Part shown: positions 33,190 through 45,200 of the stretch, in pieces
How the letters are laid out: every line of letters begins with the position of its first letter
How positions within the stretch are numbered: position 1 is the first letter of the stretch
Origin: Silurus meridionalis
Taxonomy: Eukaryota; Chordata; Actinopteri; Siluriformes; Siluridae
Reading direction: 5' to 3'
Assembly (NCBI RefSeq): GCF_014805685.1
Contig: NC_060906.1
Span: 19,102,164 to 19,166,163 of the forward strand
DNA length: 64,000 bases
Translations under genes and position numbers: made by a program
Notes under the pieces: model-generated
What the model was told of the DNA's origin: nothing
Database searches by the model: none
Seen by the model: the letters and a program-made list of their open reading frames with translations, nothing else

Positions 33190-34385
33190 CAACATTATCA
33201 CAGCAGTGTGGATGTGGATTTATGAGTGAAAAGGACAGGTCAGTTTCAAATGGCGCTCTCTCTCTCTCTCTATCATTTCTACAGCTAAGATGAATAGGAA
33301 GGTGGAAATATGACTAATTAAATATTGCGAAATATTAATGTCCCATTCAACAGTGATAAGGGTCCCAATACTTTCTGTCCCAATGACTATGGCAAAAGCA
33401 GTCAGAATCCCTATCACTGTGACACAAACTGCAGCTGTTTCACTTTTTTTTACAGAATAGATGTAGTGCTCTATGATCTGCTTTATGTGACATTACACCG
33501 AAAATATTTGACACGTGATGGACTGTTATGTTGTGTCACGTTGAATATTAAATAACATTAATGCACTTGACTCCTTGCGAGTCTGTTTCAGTAACTGCAT
33601 GTTCGTGATGGAGAATGGAGAATATTTGCTACGTTAATTGTTACGTGGTGACCGCATTAAATAAAATTACCAGGCAACATAACAGTGGTGAAGTTGTGGT
33701 GTGCATGTTTGTATGATCTGCAGTTCCTGTGATTGCATATGTAAAAAAAAATAGGCTTTAATATTCGGTGAATTCTAAGGATTCGGTGAGTGCCCTCTAG
33801 TGGCTTTTCTTTGCAAAAGCAGGCAGAATGCTGGGAGACTCGTGAGACTCGGATCCGTTCTCTAAGTGATTCAGAAGGATTTTAATCCGTAAGCGGATTC
33901 GGTTCTCTCATCTCTAGTTTGAATGCTCTGTCTGATATCTGAGCCCTTTGTGTGTCCCGAATAAACAAGAGGGTTCACGTAATACAATGCTGGCTAACTT
34001 TTTTGTCTAAATCTAATTTGTATTAATTTCTAATTCATGATGTTATCAGTTTTGGATAAAAGTAGATCATCTCTATAGAGTTGCTATAATTTTGACATTT
34101 TCATGCAAGAATAAATAAACTTTCACAACATCAGTTCGTATAAGTCGTCTCCAGCCAATATTTGGAATGTGCGCATTAGCTGACTGGAAACGTCCAAGAA
34201 CAAAAGACGCCACTTTGACATTTGTAAAAACTTTTGAAAAATAAAGAAAAACTTCCTGTCTCTCATTAGAGGTCACCGAAGAGCTGTATAAATAGTATTT
34301 ATCAGGATCTCCCGGGCACACTGCGCGCATTTCGCGGTGAGCACTTCCGGGTCGGCGGCCATCTTGCCGTTTTTCCCGCGCCTCC
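33190..34385. other. Spacer without recognised genes
   Basis: A short (CT)n tract at 33255-33270; otherwise no coding or repeat family is identified. The minus-strand frame 34073-34441 overlaps the end of the long-inverted-repeat element and is not gene-like. Confidence 0.4.
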
Positions 34386-35746
34386 TGGGTTGTGCCTAAT
34401 TCAGACCCCCGGTCTGAAACCAACCCCCCTTTCGCGTGCACGCAGACAGTACCGTCGTATTTCCTGTAGATGGCACTAAAAACACGGAAGGTTGGGTCAA
34501 ATGTTTTCCTGGTCCTAACGCCAAAAGATCAATTTGAAGAAAACGAATACAGCTTCCTGTAAATGGCAGAATAAACTCAGGAAAGTAATAATTTGCTTTT
34601 AAAACCACCTGCGTGAATGCTAACCGCGTATTTATTATGCGTTACTACCTAGACTCACCTACACAAGTAATAATATTACATTAAAATATTACATTTATTC
34701 TAACAACATGGAAAGCTGTATTATTTAGGGGGGTATTTTTTTTAGGCAAGCTGAATGTAAACCCCCTGCCTGAATTCTCCCCCCCCATTTATTTTACCTC
34801 CATATGAAGAGTTACCAAATACGCTGTGATACACCTACACAAGTAATAATATTTAATGCACTAAGTTTTGTTCAATTAATACAGACAGCTCTATTTTTCA
34901 AAATGTCCAAAATCTCGAGCTCATGCATGTAAAACTTACAATACCATACAAAATAAAAATCCACTAATAGAAGAGGTGTATAAAAAGTGTTACTCCTTTA
35001 TTTCATTTTGACAGGCATGACACAAAAAGTGCACTTGTAATGCCTCCTGGATACATGATTGGTGGTACCACCGATTGCAGCAGTCACAGGCAATCTGAAA
35101 TGTAGAGAAGACATATTTTCTTCAAGGCACTAGACAGACACTGTAACCAATTATTAAATTGTGATAGATAGTGAATAATCTTGCCCATGGAAAACAGTGA
35201 ATACCCAGTTATTATCACCACTTTTCTCCCCACAGACATGGCACAGCTGGCTCAGGTCATCTAAAATAACCAATTCAAGTGAGAAGATTATATGATTTGC
35301 ATTGAATGTACAGTCAGTGAATGTACATTACATAAAATATATCCTATTTCAACCAAACGTACAGCTAAACAAGCAGGTAGTCAAATGAGTTGGCGAGGAT
35401 GATGGCAGATAGGTGTGGTGATTAAGAAGGATGTGCAGTTAATGACTAGGGAGGAAATGTAGAGTGTAGAAGAGGCAGGCATTCTTACTGCTGAATGGTG
35501 ATCATGAACAGTTATGCTCCTTTTTTAGAGGCTGCTATGATTTTTTTCAGGATTCATTTAAGAATGTAAAAAAAAACAGCATTTATCTAAAATGGAAATC
35601 TTTTTTTAAATTATAAGCCTTTACAATCACTTTTTATTTAACACATCCTTGCTGAAAAAAAGTAGGCTATATTTTCAAAACAAAAAAAGAAAAATTCAAC
35701 ACTGACCCAAACTTGTAGTGTATTTTCTTTAAAAAATAAAAAATAC

Positions 35747-35751
<5 letters not shown>

Positions 35752-35817
<66 letters not shown>
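35752..35817. repeat. (TA)n microsatellite
   Basis: About 33 TA units in the centre of the long-inverted-repeat element. Confidence 0.97.
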
Positions 35818-35821
<4 letters not shown>

Positions 35822-36224
35822 AATAATCAACACAACTGTTTCCACCATTGATAATAAATCAGAATATTAGAATGAATTGTAAAGGCTTGTGTGAAATAGA
35901 GGAGGGGTAGAATTCAGGCAAGGGGTTTACATTCAGCTTGCCTAAATAATACCCCCCTAAATAATACAGCTGTCCATGTTGTTAGATTAAATGTAGTATT
36001 TTACACATACATTGTGTTAATAAAATGAATTTTTATTTTATATAAAAAAATGAATTTTTTTTTTTACTTGTGTTTCCGAGTAATTTTAGTGAGTCTAGGT
36101 ATTAACGCAAAATAAGTACGCAGTTAGAATTCACGCAGGTGGTTTTAAAAGCAAATGATTACATTCCTGAGTTTATTTTGCCATTTATAGGAAGCTGTAT
36201 ACGTTTTCTTCAAATTGATCTTTT

Positions 36225-37375
36225 GGGATTCGCTTCCATTGCTATGCTGATGACACACAGCTGTATATTTCAGCAAAGCCAGATGAGAGAGATCAGCTTA
36301 ACAATGTTGAGAAGTGTGTAAAGGACATTAGACAGTGGATGCTTGATAACTTTCTTCTGCTCAACTCAGATAAGACGGAAGTACTTTTACTAGGACCACA
36401 TGCAGCTAGAAGTAAACTTTCCAATTATGTAGCATCTCTGGATGGTGTTTCTGTTTCAGCATGTATGGCTGTCAAAGACCTTGGTGTGATTACTGACCCG
36501 AGTCTTTCCTTTGAGTCTCACGTGAATAATATCACCAGGATTGCTTTCTTTCACCTTAGAAATATTGCTAAAATTAGAAATATGATGTCGTTACAGGATG
36601 CAGAAAAACTAGTTCATGCTTTTGTTACTTCTAGATTAGACTACTGTAATGCTTTACTGTCTGGGTGTGCGAGTAAGTGCATAAATAAGCTTCAGTTAGT
36701 TCAGAATGCAGCAGCAAGGGTCCTCACTAGATCTAGGAAATACGACCACATCACCCCTGTTTTAGTCTACACTGGCTCCCAATTAAATCTCGCATTGATT
36801 ATAAAATATTACTACTGACGTATAAAGCACTTAACGGTCTCGCACCACAGTATCTGAGTGAACTTCTGTATCAGTATGATCCTCCACGCCTACTTAGATC
36901 AAAAGGTGCTGGCTATCTGTTGGTTCCTCAAATAATGAAGACTACAGCAGGGGGCAGATCTTTCTCTTATAAAGCTCCACAGTTATGGAACAGCCTTCCA
37001 ACCAGTGTTCGGTACTCAGACACAGTCTCAGTGTTCAAGTCGAGGTTGAAAACGTATTTATTTAGTCAAGCCTTTTATCAGTAGATTTTTTTCTTAGGTA
37101 AAGGATCTGGAGGGAACATGGATATAAAGTGTTTGGTGAACTGGGATATTTGTATGCTGTCGTCCCCTCACATTCACACGTTCACTCAGGTTTGTTGACG
37201 GTGGTGTGGTGGGTCGTCTCTTATCCCAGAGATCCCTCATGTCTGTATTACCTTCTGGTTCTCCCTTTTAGTTATGCTGCCATAGCGAGTCTTGCCGGAG
37301 TCCAAACTGCACAGTGACATTACTTTCATACAAAAATAAGGACACTTAATAATCCATATCCTTCTCTTCCTGTCA

Positions 37376-37414
<39 letters not shown>

Positions 37415-37964
37415 CGAGTTAAACATGCTCCTGAGGCTCCAGTGACCACTGTTCCAGCCCTTCTCCCCTCTGCGGATCTTCCCACTTCATCCAGGCCTGC
37501 CTCTGGATAGAGTTCTCTTCGACTGGAGGCCACTCTGTGCAGCTTGGGACGGTTTCTCATCAACGCCTTGGGTGGTTCCATGAAATTCCGGAGTAAGAAC
37601 GGGCGCTTTGAGGATGGACTGGACTGTAGTTAATGTCAACAGTCTGCTACACTGACTCAGGATACAGTTCGCCTCTGATCATCATCACTGTACCCCGCAA
37701 CATTGTATATCTGCTTCAAATGGACATTCGGTGCAACCCAGATGAGGATGGGTTCCCTCTTGAGTCTGGTTCCTCTCAAGGTTTCTTCCTTATGCCATCT
37801 CGGGGAGTTTTTCCTTGCCACAGTTGCTCATCAGGGACAAACTTACTTACAAAGAACATATTTACTTTTAATCACCACATTATCTGTGTAAAGCTGCTTT
37901 GAGACAATGTTCATTGTTAAAAGCGCTATACAAATAAAAATAAATTGAATTGAATCTTTTCGCG
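36225..37964 (+). mobile_element. 5'-truncated L2-type LINE
   Basis: Begins within the RT domain at CYADDTQLYISAKPDE and runs through LLNSDKTEVLLLGPH, VKDLGVITDPSLSFESHVNN, SRLDYCNALLSGC, LQLVQNAAARVLTRSRKYDH. A frameshift near 36765 separates this from the C-terminal part (SLHWLPIKSRIDYK, then LLTYKALNGLAPQYLSELL, ending TYLFSQAFYQ and a stop at about 37083). A ~0.9-kb 3' UTR follows, ending in AAGCGCTATACAAATAAAAA and a (TTGAA)n tail at 37945-37960. The target site GATCTTTT is visible at both borders, so this is an ordinary 5'-truncated insertion. Confidence 0.88.
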
Positions 37965-38096
37965 TTACGACCAGGAAAACATTTGACCCAACTTTCCGTG
38001 TTTTTAGTGCCATCTACAGGAAATACGACGGTACTGTCCGCGTGCACGCGAATGGGGGGTTGATTTCAGACCGGGGGTCTGAATTAGGCACAACAC

Positions 38097-38508
38097 CGGT
38101 ATTTAAGGACAGCCAAGAGTTTAGCTCGGGGCCAGATTATCTTACCGGCCCCTTAGCGCCTTAGATAACTCTTGCCACCCTGCCTGCTCCTGCTCCCGCT
38201 CTGCCTTCCTAGTTACCTGGTTTGAACTCTGGGCTGTTTTTGTTTCTGCTCTGCCCCTCTTACTTCTGTTTGCCGGCTTTTGTTATTTTGGAATGTTTTT
38301 TTTTTATGTTTTGGTTTTGTCTCCTGATTTGCCATGTTTGCCTGTGTTTTCGACACTGGACTGTTAATTGGACTTTGCTTTTGTCTGCACCCTTTTATTA
38401 AAGCCTGTTTTCTCCATACCTCTGTGTGCATCCTGCATTTGGGTCCTCCTCCCACCCAGTCACTCTGCACTCACCAGTCACCCAAGCTCCCTGACAGTAT
38501 AAGGCATT
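38097..38508 (+). mobile_element. LTR-like segment (Gypsy-type)
   Basis: Contains TTTTATTAAAGCCTGTTTTC and then TGCATCCTGCATTTGGGTCC, ending CTCCCTGACAG. This wording and a TGACA end are familiar from fish Gypsy LTRs (compare the 12689 solo LTR, whose ends are also TGTCAG/CTGACA). The left border is unclear. Confidence 0.55.
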
Positions 38509-38549
38509 GAACTCTTGTCCATTAAATTTAGAGATAATTCTACATAAAA

Positions 38550-39249
38550 TAAATAGCCTATCTAGATATGCTTTCCCTTCCCTGCTCCAAAACTCCAACC
38601 CATTAAGCGTGGTGGTGAGGCAGTTCTCTGTCTTATATAAGTTCTTCTGTTGGAGCTATACATTTCAAATTTGGACTTTCTTCCAATCATTGTGTCCTAG
38701 TTGTTGAATATAAAAGAATGGAACATGCGAGTGTCCCAAAAAACGATAAAAGACTAAGTGTTTCCAAACTTTTACAAGGCACCATAACAGCTTTAGTAAC
38801 ATCTATGATTTTGTTCACTGTAACAAATTAATAATCACACCAGACCCTGAGAATGAATGCTTTTTAAATGACAGGCTCATTTCACTTCCTTTTCTTCGTG
38901 TCTCTGCAGTCACAGGGAAGGCAGACGGCTCTGTGGCACAGGAAGAGTGTCACGGCTTTTCAGTGGCTCCTGAGTTTAGATAGCTGCCAAGCTCATGGAC
39001 AAGCTGGAGGAGATCTCAGAAAGATGCAGCTCTTTGTGTGGATAATGTTTCTGTACACTAGTAAATTCAACAGGAACTTGTGTCAACATCTAAGCTTATT
39101 AACAGACAGTTTAAAACTTTTAATTTAAAAGAGAAGGGGAGAGAGAACTGTATAATCAGTAAAGTGTTGAAGAATTTTATTAGATGTTTCTTCAAAACTA
39201 AAAAGATATCCAGAAGTAAATATTCCACCATGGGAAGTCAAGAAAAGTT
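38550..39249 (-). other. crnkl1 3' flank block, copy F, with shared Tc1 relic
   Basis: Minus-strand counterpart of 26991-27760. Polyadenylation signal AATAAA (minus strand, 39181-39176) lies about 70 nt after the stop codon. The Tc1 relic is at 38550-38700. Confidence 0.8.
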
Positions 39250-42200
39250 TTAGTTTTTAGTTTCACTTTCACTCTCACTGCTGCTGTCACTGTCGTCCTG
39301 ATCATCAGGCACACTCTCTATAGGCTCCTGTGTTTCTCTGCTTTCCTCCTGCTCGTCTCTTGGCTGTGTGGGTTCAGTAGGTTCATCCTCTTCTGCCTCT
39401 TGTTTCTCCTGTTCCTGCTGTTGCTGCTTCTTCCACATTTTGGCCATGGACAGCAGCTTGAGGTTTGGTTGATTGGCAGCGTCCTCCGGGAAGATGTAGT
39501 CGTAATATTCTTCCCATCCAGCGTCCGTCTGGAGAACAAATTATTACACAGTCAGAGATCAGATCAAAGTTCACATTATGTGCCTTCAACATGCACCATT
39601 TTGGATTAAATTTTTTTTTTATCCAATCTGAAAAGCTTTTACTGTTACAAAAGGAACCATTTATTCAATGTGATATAAAATCTGTGATGTAAAAACTTTA
39701 TAATCTGGGCTATGAAATAAAACACCACAAACTGCATTTCATCCCACTCACCCCGTCCTCTGCCGTAAGCTTCCTCCTCTTCTTCACCTGCTTGGGCATG
39801 AGCTTCTTCACTCTGTCCTTGTCGGCCGAGGTGCCGAACTCCTGCTCAAAATTCATCCAGGCTTCAAGCAACATGAGTCTCTCCTCCTTTTCCTCACACG
39901 TTCGCAGGCCTCGGTTTGCTTCCTCATATACCTGCCTGCACCGCTGCAGTCGCTCCTCACCTTCCATCGACAGCTCAAACTGTGCATAACTTTTCCATAC
40001 CTGCACACGACAGACAAAAACAGATGGTCTTAACCTGCACACCAACGAGAAGATCATTTGCTATTTTGTATAGATTTTCACGACTTGAACTTGGACTGAA
40101 ATAGTTCATATCATTACAACGTCAGAACTTATTTGATCTCTGCATAATTCTGTAAATGCTCAATTAATTTAATATAAAAATAAGTTCTCTGTACTGCAGG
40201 TATTTTGTGTTCTAATTAGGAAAGGATTCACAGAATTCACACTTCACCAATCGTAATGAACTCAGAGCTCAAACAGTACAGAGGCAGAAAATATTTACTG
40301 AAAAAATGATGTGGATGAAGCTCTGTGTCATTATGGAGATAAACAATGGTGCCCCTGGGATGTGTTTAGAGCTCTTATGTTAGAAGAATTATCCTACCTT
40401 GACATGCTGTGTGCGCTGTAAGAGCCTCTTATAAAGACCACGCGTGTTCTCATACTCCTCCTGCTCGATTTCAAAATCAATATATGACTTCCAGAGCACC
40501 TGCAGAAGTTCCATAGAAACAATGCGTTAGAAACACAGGAACGTGTAGGTGAAATTTAAAGCAGTGTTTAAAAGAGCAAGCAACATGTTGGCGATACCTC
40601 TGGCATGTCGAGACGAGGCTGACTGATGGCCAGCTCATATATGGCCAGCGCCCTTTCTCGTCTCAAGGATTGTCTCGAGCTCTGCAAACTTGATCCAGGT
40701 GGTGCAGTTCTCTGGGCGTACTCAGGTACTTCTCATACAGCTTCCTGCAGCGGTCAAACTCTCTGAGCTGCAGCTCCAGCTCGATGTATCCCTTGAACAA
40801 CTTGTTTTTTGGACATTTCCCAATGCCTGTGCCCTGTGATTACAAAGTGTGCAAGGAATCAGAGTGCAGTTTTAATAAGCTGAACCCTTTAATAATAAAG
40901 GATGGTGACATTTACCAGGCCTCGTCTGGCGTTCTGCAGGTTCTTCTGGCGAATTTCAAACTTGCCGTACAACAGCCAGATTTTAGCGAAGGTGAACTAT
41001 AAACAAGATTAAAACAACACAAATCAATACACAACAAATAAACGGCAATACTTAGATTATGTTAATACCATCTGATTTACAACAAATTTACACAATAACA
41101 CAAAAATGGACATTTTAAAACAGAAATTTCCATAAAGGGATAGAAACTGTGACTGTCATTTGCTAATAAATAACTGATAGAAGGGGCACATATTGTGTGG
41201 TATAATATTGTTTATAGTCTTCATAAAAACAGTAATTTATTCAGCACTGTGTGATGTACCTTTTTGTGTGGAATGAGATCCAGACATGCCTGATACACCT
41301 GCCTTGTTCTTTCAGGGTCCTGTCAGTAAACAAAACCAGCATGACAAACTTCTAGTGCACATTTTACATTCAAGGTCTACTAAACCTCATTGTAGTTCAG
41401 TGCCATGTATCAGGTCTCACCTTGACTTCCAGCTCCTCATAGAGAGCGTAATTGATCCACAAGTAAATGTAACGCCTCCAGTGTCTCTTTTCAGTAATGG
41501 GGGGAACGTTGGCGATGGCTCGTTCGTACACATCTCGGACCGTGTCCGCGTCGGCGTCGCTCTCTAACAGACGCAGGTAATCAAACCAGGCGTCGTAATT
41601 GTGCGGATTTGCCTGAAATAAGACAAAGACAAAAGACTTTGCTAATTTGCTAATTCATTTTAAATACTATACAATACTGTAGTTATATATAAGTAGGTGT
41701 GTAATGTGTGTTTCAGAAAATTTCTAAACCAGGGATGTAACCACTTCAAATAATATTAATTTCTACATAACCATAATTTACACATAACCAAATGTGCAAT
41801 GTGTTTGATAAAATACCATATCATTTGCTTAAAGATTTAATAGAACATTGTGTGATCTCTTACCTTAACCTCCTCCTCGTACTGAAATCTCCTTTTGCTG
41901 ACGATGACGTCCTCGATTCCTCTCCGGTCTCCAAACTTCTTCTCAAACACTGTGTAGTTCTTGAAAAGCTCCTGGGCCTGCTGTTTGGGGATTTGATCCA
42001 GTGCGTACTTATAAATCACCCGTACACGCTCGAACTGAAAACACACAAGCATACACTCGTCATGATGGAAAATGGATTATCATAGTGAAAGGCATTTTGA
42101 TATCTTACCGATTTCAACTACAAATGGCAAGATAAATACAAGACTTCACTGTATTATGTTTGTTATGACTTGAGGAGATTTGAGCAGGAAATTACCTCTT

Positions 42201-45200
42201 TTTGTTTCTCCTCGAATTTAGCAAAAGCAACGTACAGGTTTTCATCGACCTGCTCCTCACCAAAGAATTCGATGGCTCTCTCGTACACTTTTCTCGCATG
42301 AGCAATATAACCATGTTTATCCTCGAAGCGAGCGTATTTGATCCAGTTCTTCACTTCAGGGTGGACTGTCACAAGTGCAGAGGAGTTGAGGACCATAACT
42401 AGATATAAGTTCAATACCAAAAGTAGTAACATATAACACAGTAGTATATGGTTTATTAAGAACCACAAAACTGTTGATGGGATGAAGATGGCGTGCAATG
42501 CTTTGCCACAAATTTTGTTATGCACAAAATGATTCACTTCATAAATTTTCTTTTTTTTACTGGACCTAATGCCACCATTTCAATGCAAATTTGGTAAAAA
42601 CCAAGAACAATGATTCGGTCACACTTTCATGAGTAATATCTAACAGTAAACTTGGTTAATTTTTTCCTTGCATTTTATATGATCACCTCCTGCTTGGTAT
42701 CACTGACCTGAATCTTTTAATTTTACGCTCTAAATGCTGATCAGCCGACTGTTAATTACTCTACCTGAACAGTGATGCAACTCCTAGTTCTTACATCCCA
42801 GGATCTAGAATCATGTATAAAGCTCTCGAGATCCTGAAGGTCTCTGTAGTGTTTCTTTTGAAAGGAAGGGGGAAATTAAACATTTTCCACATCCCAAACA
42901 CAAGCACTCTGGTAAGGATATATTTTTCATAAATGCAGCGGGCTTTCTCCACCTCCTTATAGCGCAGCTCAAAGTTAATGTACGAGTGCCAGGCCTGCTC
43001 CTCTGGCATCCACTCCATCCAGCGCTCAAACACCAGCCTGCAGCCTGCTACATTCCCCAGCATCTCCTCCATGTAAGTGTATTTGTACCTGTGAACATAT
43101 CCAGACCAACATCAGGTCAGTACCCTCAAACAGAAAGGATCCAATAATGAAACTATAGGAAATGAAGTGTAACGATTACCAGAACTGGTTGACTCGGGGC
43201 AGGATGGTTATGGCTCTGTCCCAGATGTTTCGAGCGTGATTGACCTGACGGTTCTTCATTTCCATCTCGGCATATTTTAGCCACAGCGTGACATTCCGAT
43301 GATCCACGTCTAACGCTCGCTCGTAGATAGACCGAGCTCTTTAACCAAAACATCAGAAACATTAAAGAAAGTTGAACCATAATTCATTCAACTCAGCATT
43401 ATTAATAATAGATATCCGAAAGTGTCATACCTCTGTACTTCCTTCAGACTCTCCTCCCATTGTGCGTACTTGATCCAGTTGCTGATGACAGTCCGGTTCT
43501 TCCTGATATTGTCTTCAAATCCCTGTAGATCAGATCATTGGTGGTGAAACAGGAAGATGATGAAGTAAACCAGGAACCCCATAAAGTAAAGACCAGGCTT
43601 TTGTCATCTTACCTTGCGTTTTCGTAATTTGTAATCATTTAACTCCTCCTCATCAGTGATCTTCTGTTTCGGTGGAGGGGGAAGAAGCTCAAGTTCTCGT
43701 TCCTTGGCTTCACGTAGCAGCTGCTCAGCTGTGATCTGCACCTCAGCCGGGGCTTTATTCTTTACCTGGTACAGGAAGACATGGCAGTGTTCTTGTTAAC
43801 TAACACAGCTTTTAATACAACTTTTCATTCTAATAATTACATATAAATCAATGTGTGAAAAGAATCATGTCAGGATCAGCTGAAGGATCTTAAAATTTCA
43901 GTGTCTCCAAAACCCTTTTGAAAGTCAACATTTTTACATTATTTACCTGCTTTTCTTTTTGGAAGAGGGATAGCTCAGTGTTTAAGAGACAGTTCAATGG
44001 TTGTTGGACTTTTGATCAGAATGTTGTGAGTTCCCACAACACTAAGCTGCCACCGCTGGGCTCTTAAACAAGGCCCTAAACCCATAACTACTCAGATGTT
44101 CTAATAAAATAATTGTCACTCTGGATAAGGGTGTCTGCTAAATGCCACAAAAATGTCCCAAAGCTGGTTTCTTCATTCTCAAAAGTAAATTAAAAATAAA
44201 TGTACTGTTTCTGCCCAACTTTTTTGTTAACAGCAAGGGTGCTCCAAAAGTATTGAAGGTGTGATCGGCCTTTGCTTAGATCAGAGATGCCGCCAAACCA
44301 AAGTTGGTACACAGTGATTATTAATTTGGCCAACTGTCATATACACTCTGAAATTATGTTTTTAAAGGACAATAGCATAGAAACAAACCCTGAATATTTT
44401 TTTTTAAGTAGTTAATGTGCAGTTTGTATAGCAGTACAGTTTTACTGTCCTCTAAAAATAACAACATACAGCCATTATTGTCAAAATAACAACAAAAGTG
44501 AGTACACCCTAAGTGAATATGTCACGACTGTTTTGAAAGTGTCAATTTTTTGTGAGCACCATTGTTATGTAGCACTGCCTTAATCCTACTGGGTATGAAA
44601 TTCACCAGAGCTGCCATTGCTGGGATCCTCTTTCACTCCATAATGACATCACAAAACTGCTGGATGTTAGACACATGGTGCTTCACTTCTGCTTGAGGAT
44701 CCCCCACAGGTGCTCAATAGGGCTCAGGTCTAAAAACATTCTTGGCCACTCAATCACAGTTGGAATCCATGTTGCCCTTAATGAACAGCAGCTCCCCAGC
44801 ACCAGGAGCACTCATATGCAGCCCCAGACCATGATGCTACCACCACCATGCTTGACTATAGGCAAGGCACAAAATTGGTATTCCTCATCAGGGAGTCACC
44901 ATACATGCTGGACACCATCTGAGACAAACACGTTTATCTTCGTCTCATCAGAGCACAGGACATGGTTCCAGTAATTCATGCTCTTGGACAGGTTGTCTTC
45001 AAAAACAAACTTTTTGCAGGCTTTCTTGTGAGCCAGCTTAAGAAGCGCCTTGCTTCTGGGATGCATGCATGCAAACCAAATTTTTTTGCAGTGTGTGGCG
45101 TACAGTCTGAGCACTGACAGCGGACCTTCCGCTTCTGCAACCTTTAAATCAATGCTGGCATCTGTTTTATTAAAGCCAGCTTCTGCACCTGATGCACAGA

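Larger units (their letters stand above)
34386..38095. mobile_element. DNA element with ~400-bp terminal inverted repeats, carrying an inserted LINE
   Basis: The outer ends GTTGTGCCTAATTCAGACCC (34389 region) and, inverted, the same wording ending near 38092 begin arms that stay complementary for roughly 400 bp. Left arm: 34389-34795. Right arm, read inward: 38092-37965, then after the LINE 36225-35885. The arms include TTTCCTGTAGATGGCA and ACCTGCGTGAATGC. The ~1.1-kb centre (34800-35880) has no recognisable transposase. An L2 LINE sits in the right arm at 36225-37964. Related single ends occur at 49968 and 62866. The superfamily is unknown to me. Confidence 0.75.

Noticed and set aside
37633..37902. 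Possible 89-residue protein
   Set aside because: Lies in the L2 3' UTR; the wording is common to L2 copies and not coding.
42791..43072. crnkl1 exon 5 extended as an open frame to TAG beyond the donor
   Set aside because: The extra residues ([11 protein letters not shown]...) are not conserved in human CRNKL1; they are U12 intron sequence read through.
43975..44150. tRNA gene
   Set aside because: TAGCTCAGTG resembles a tRNA A-box, but no cloverleaf can be drawn and the segment ends in a fish SINE core.
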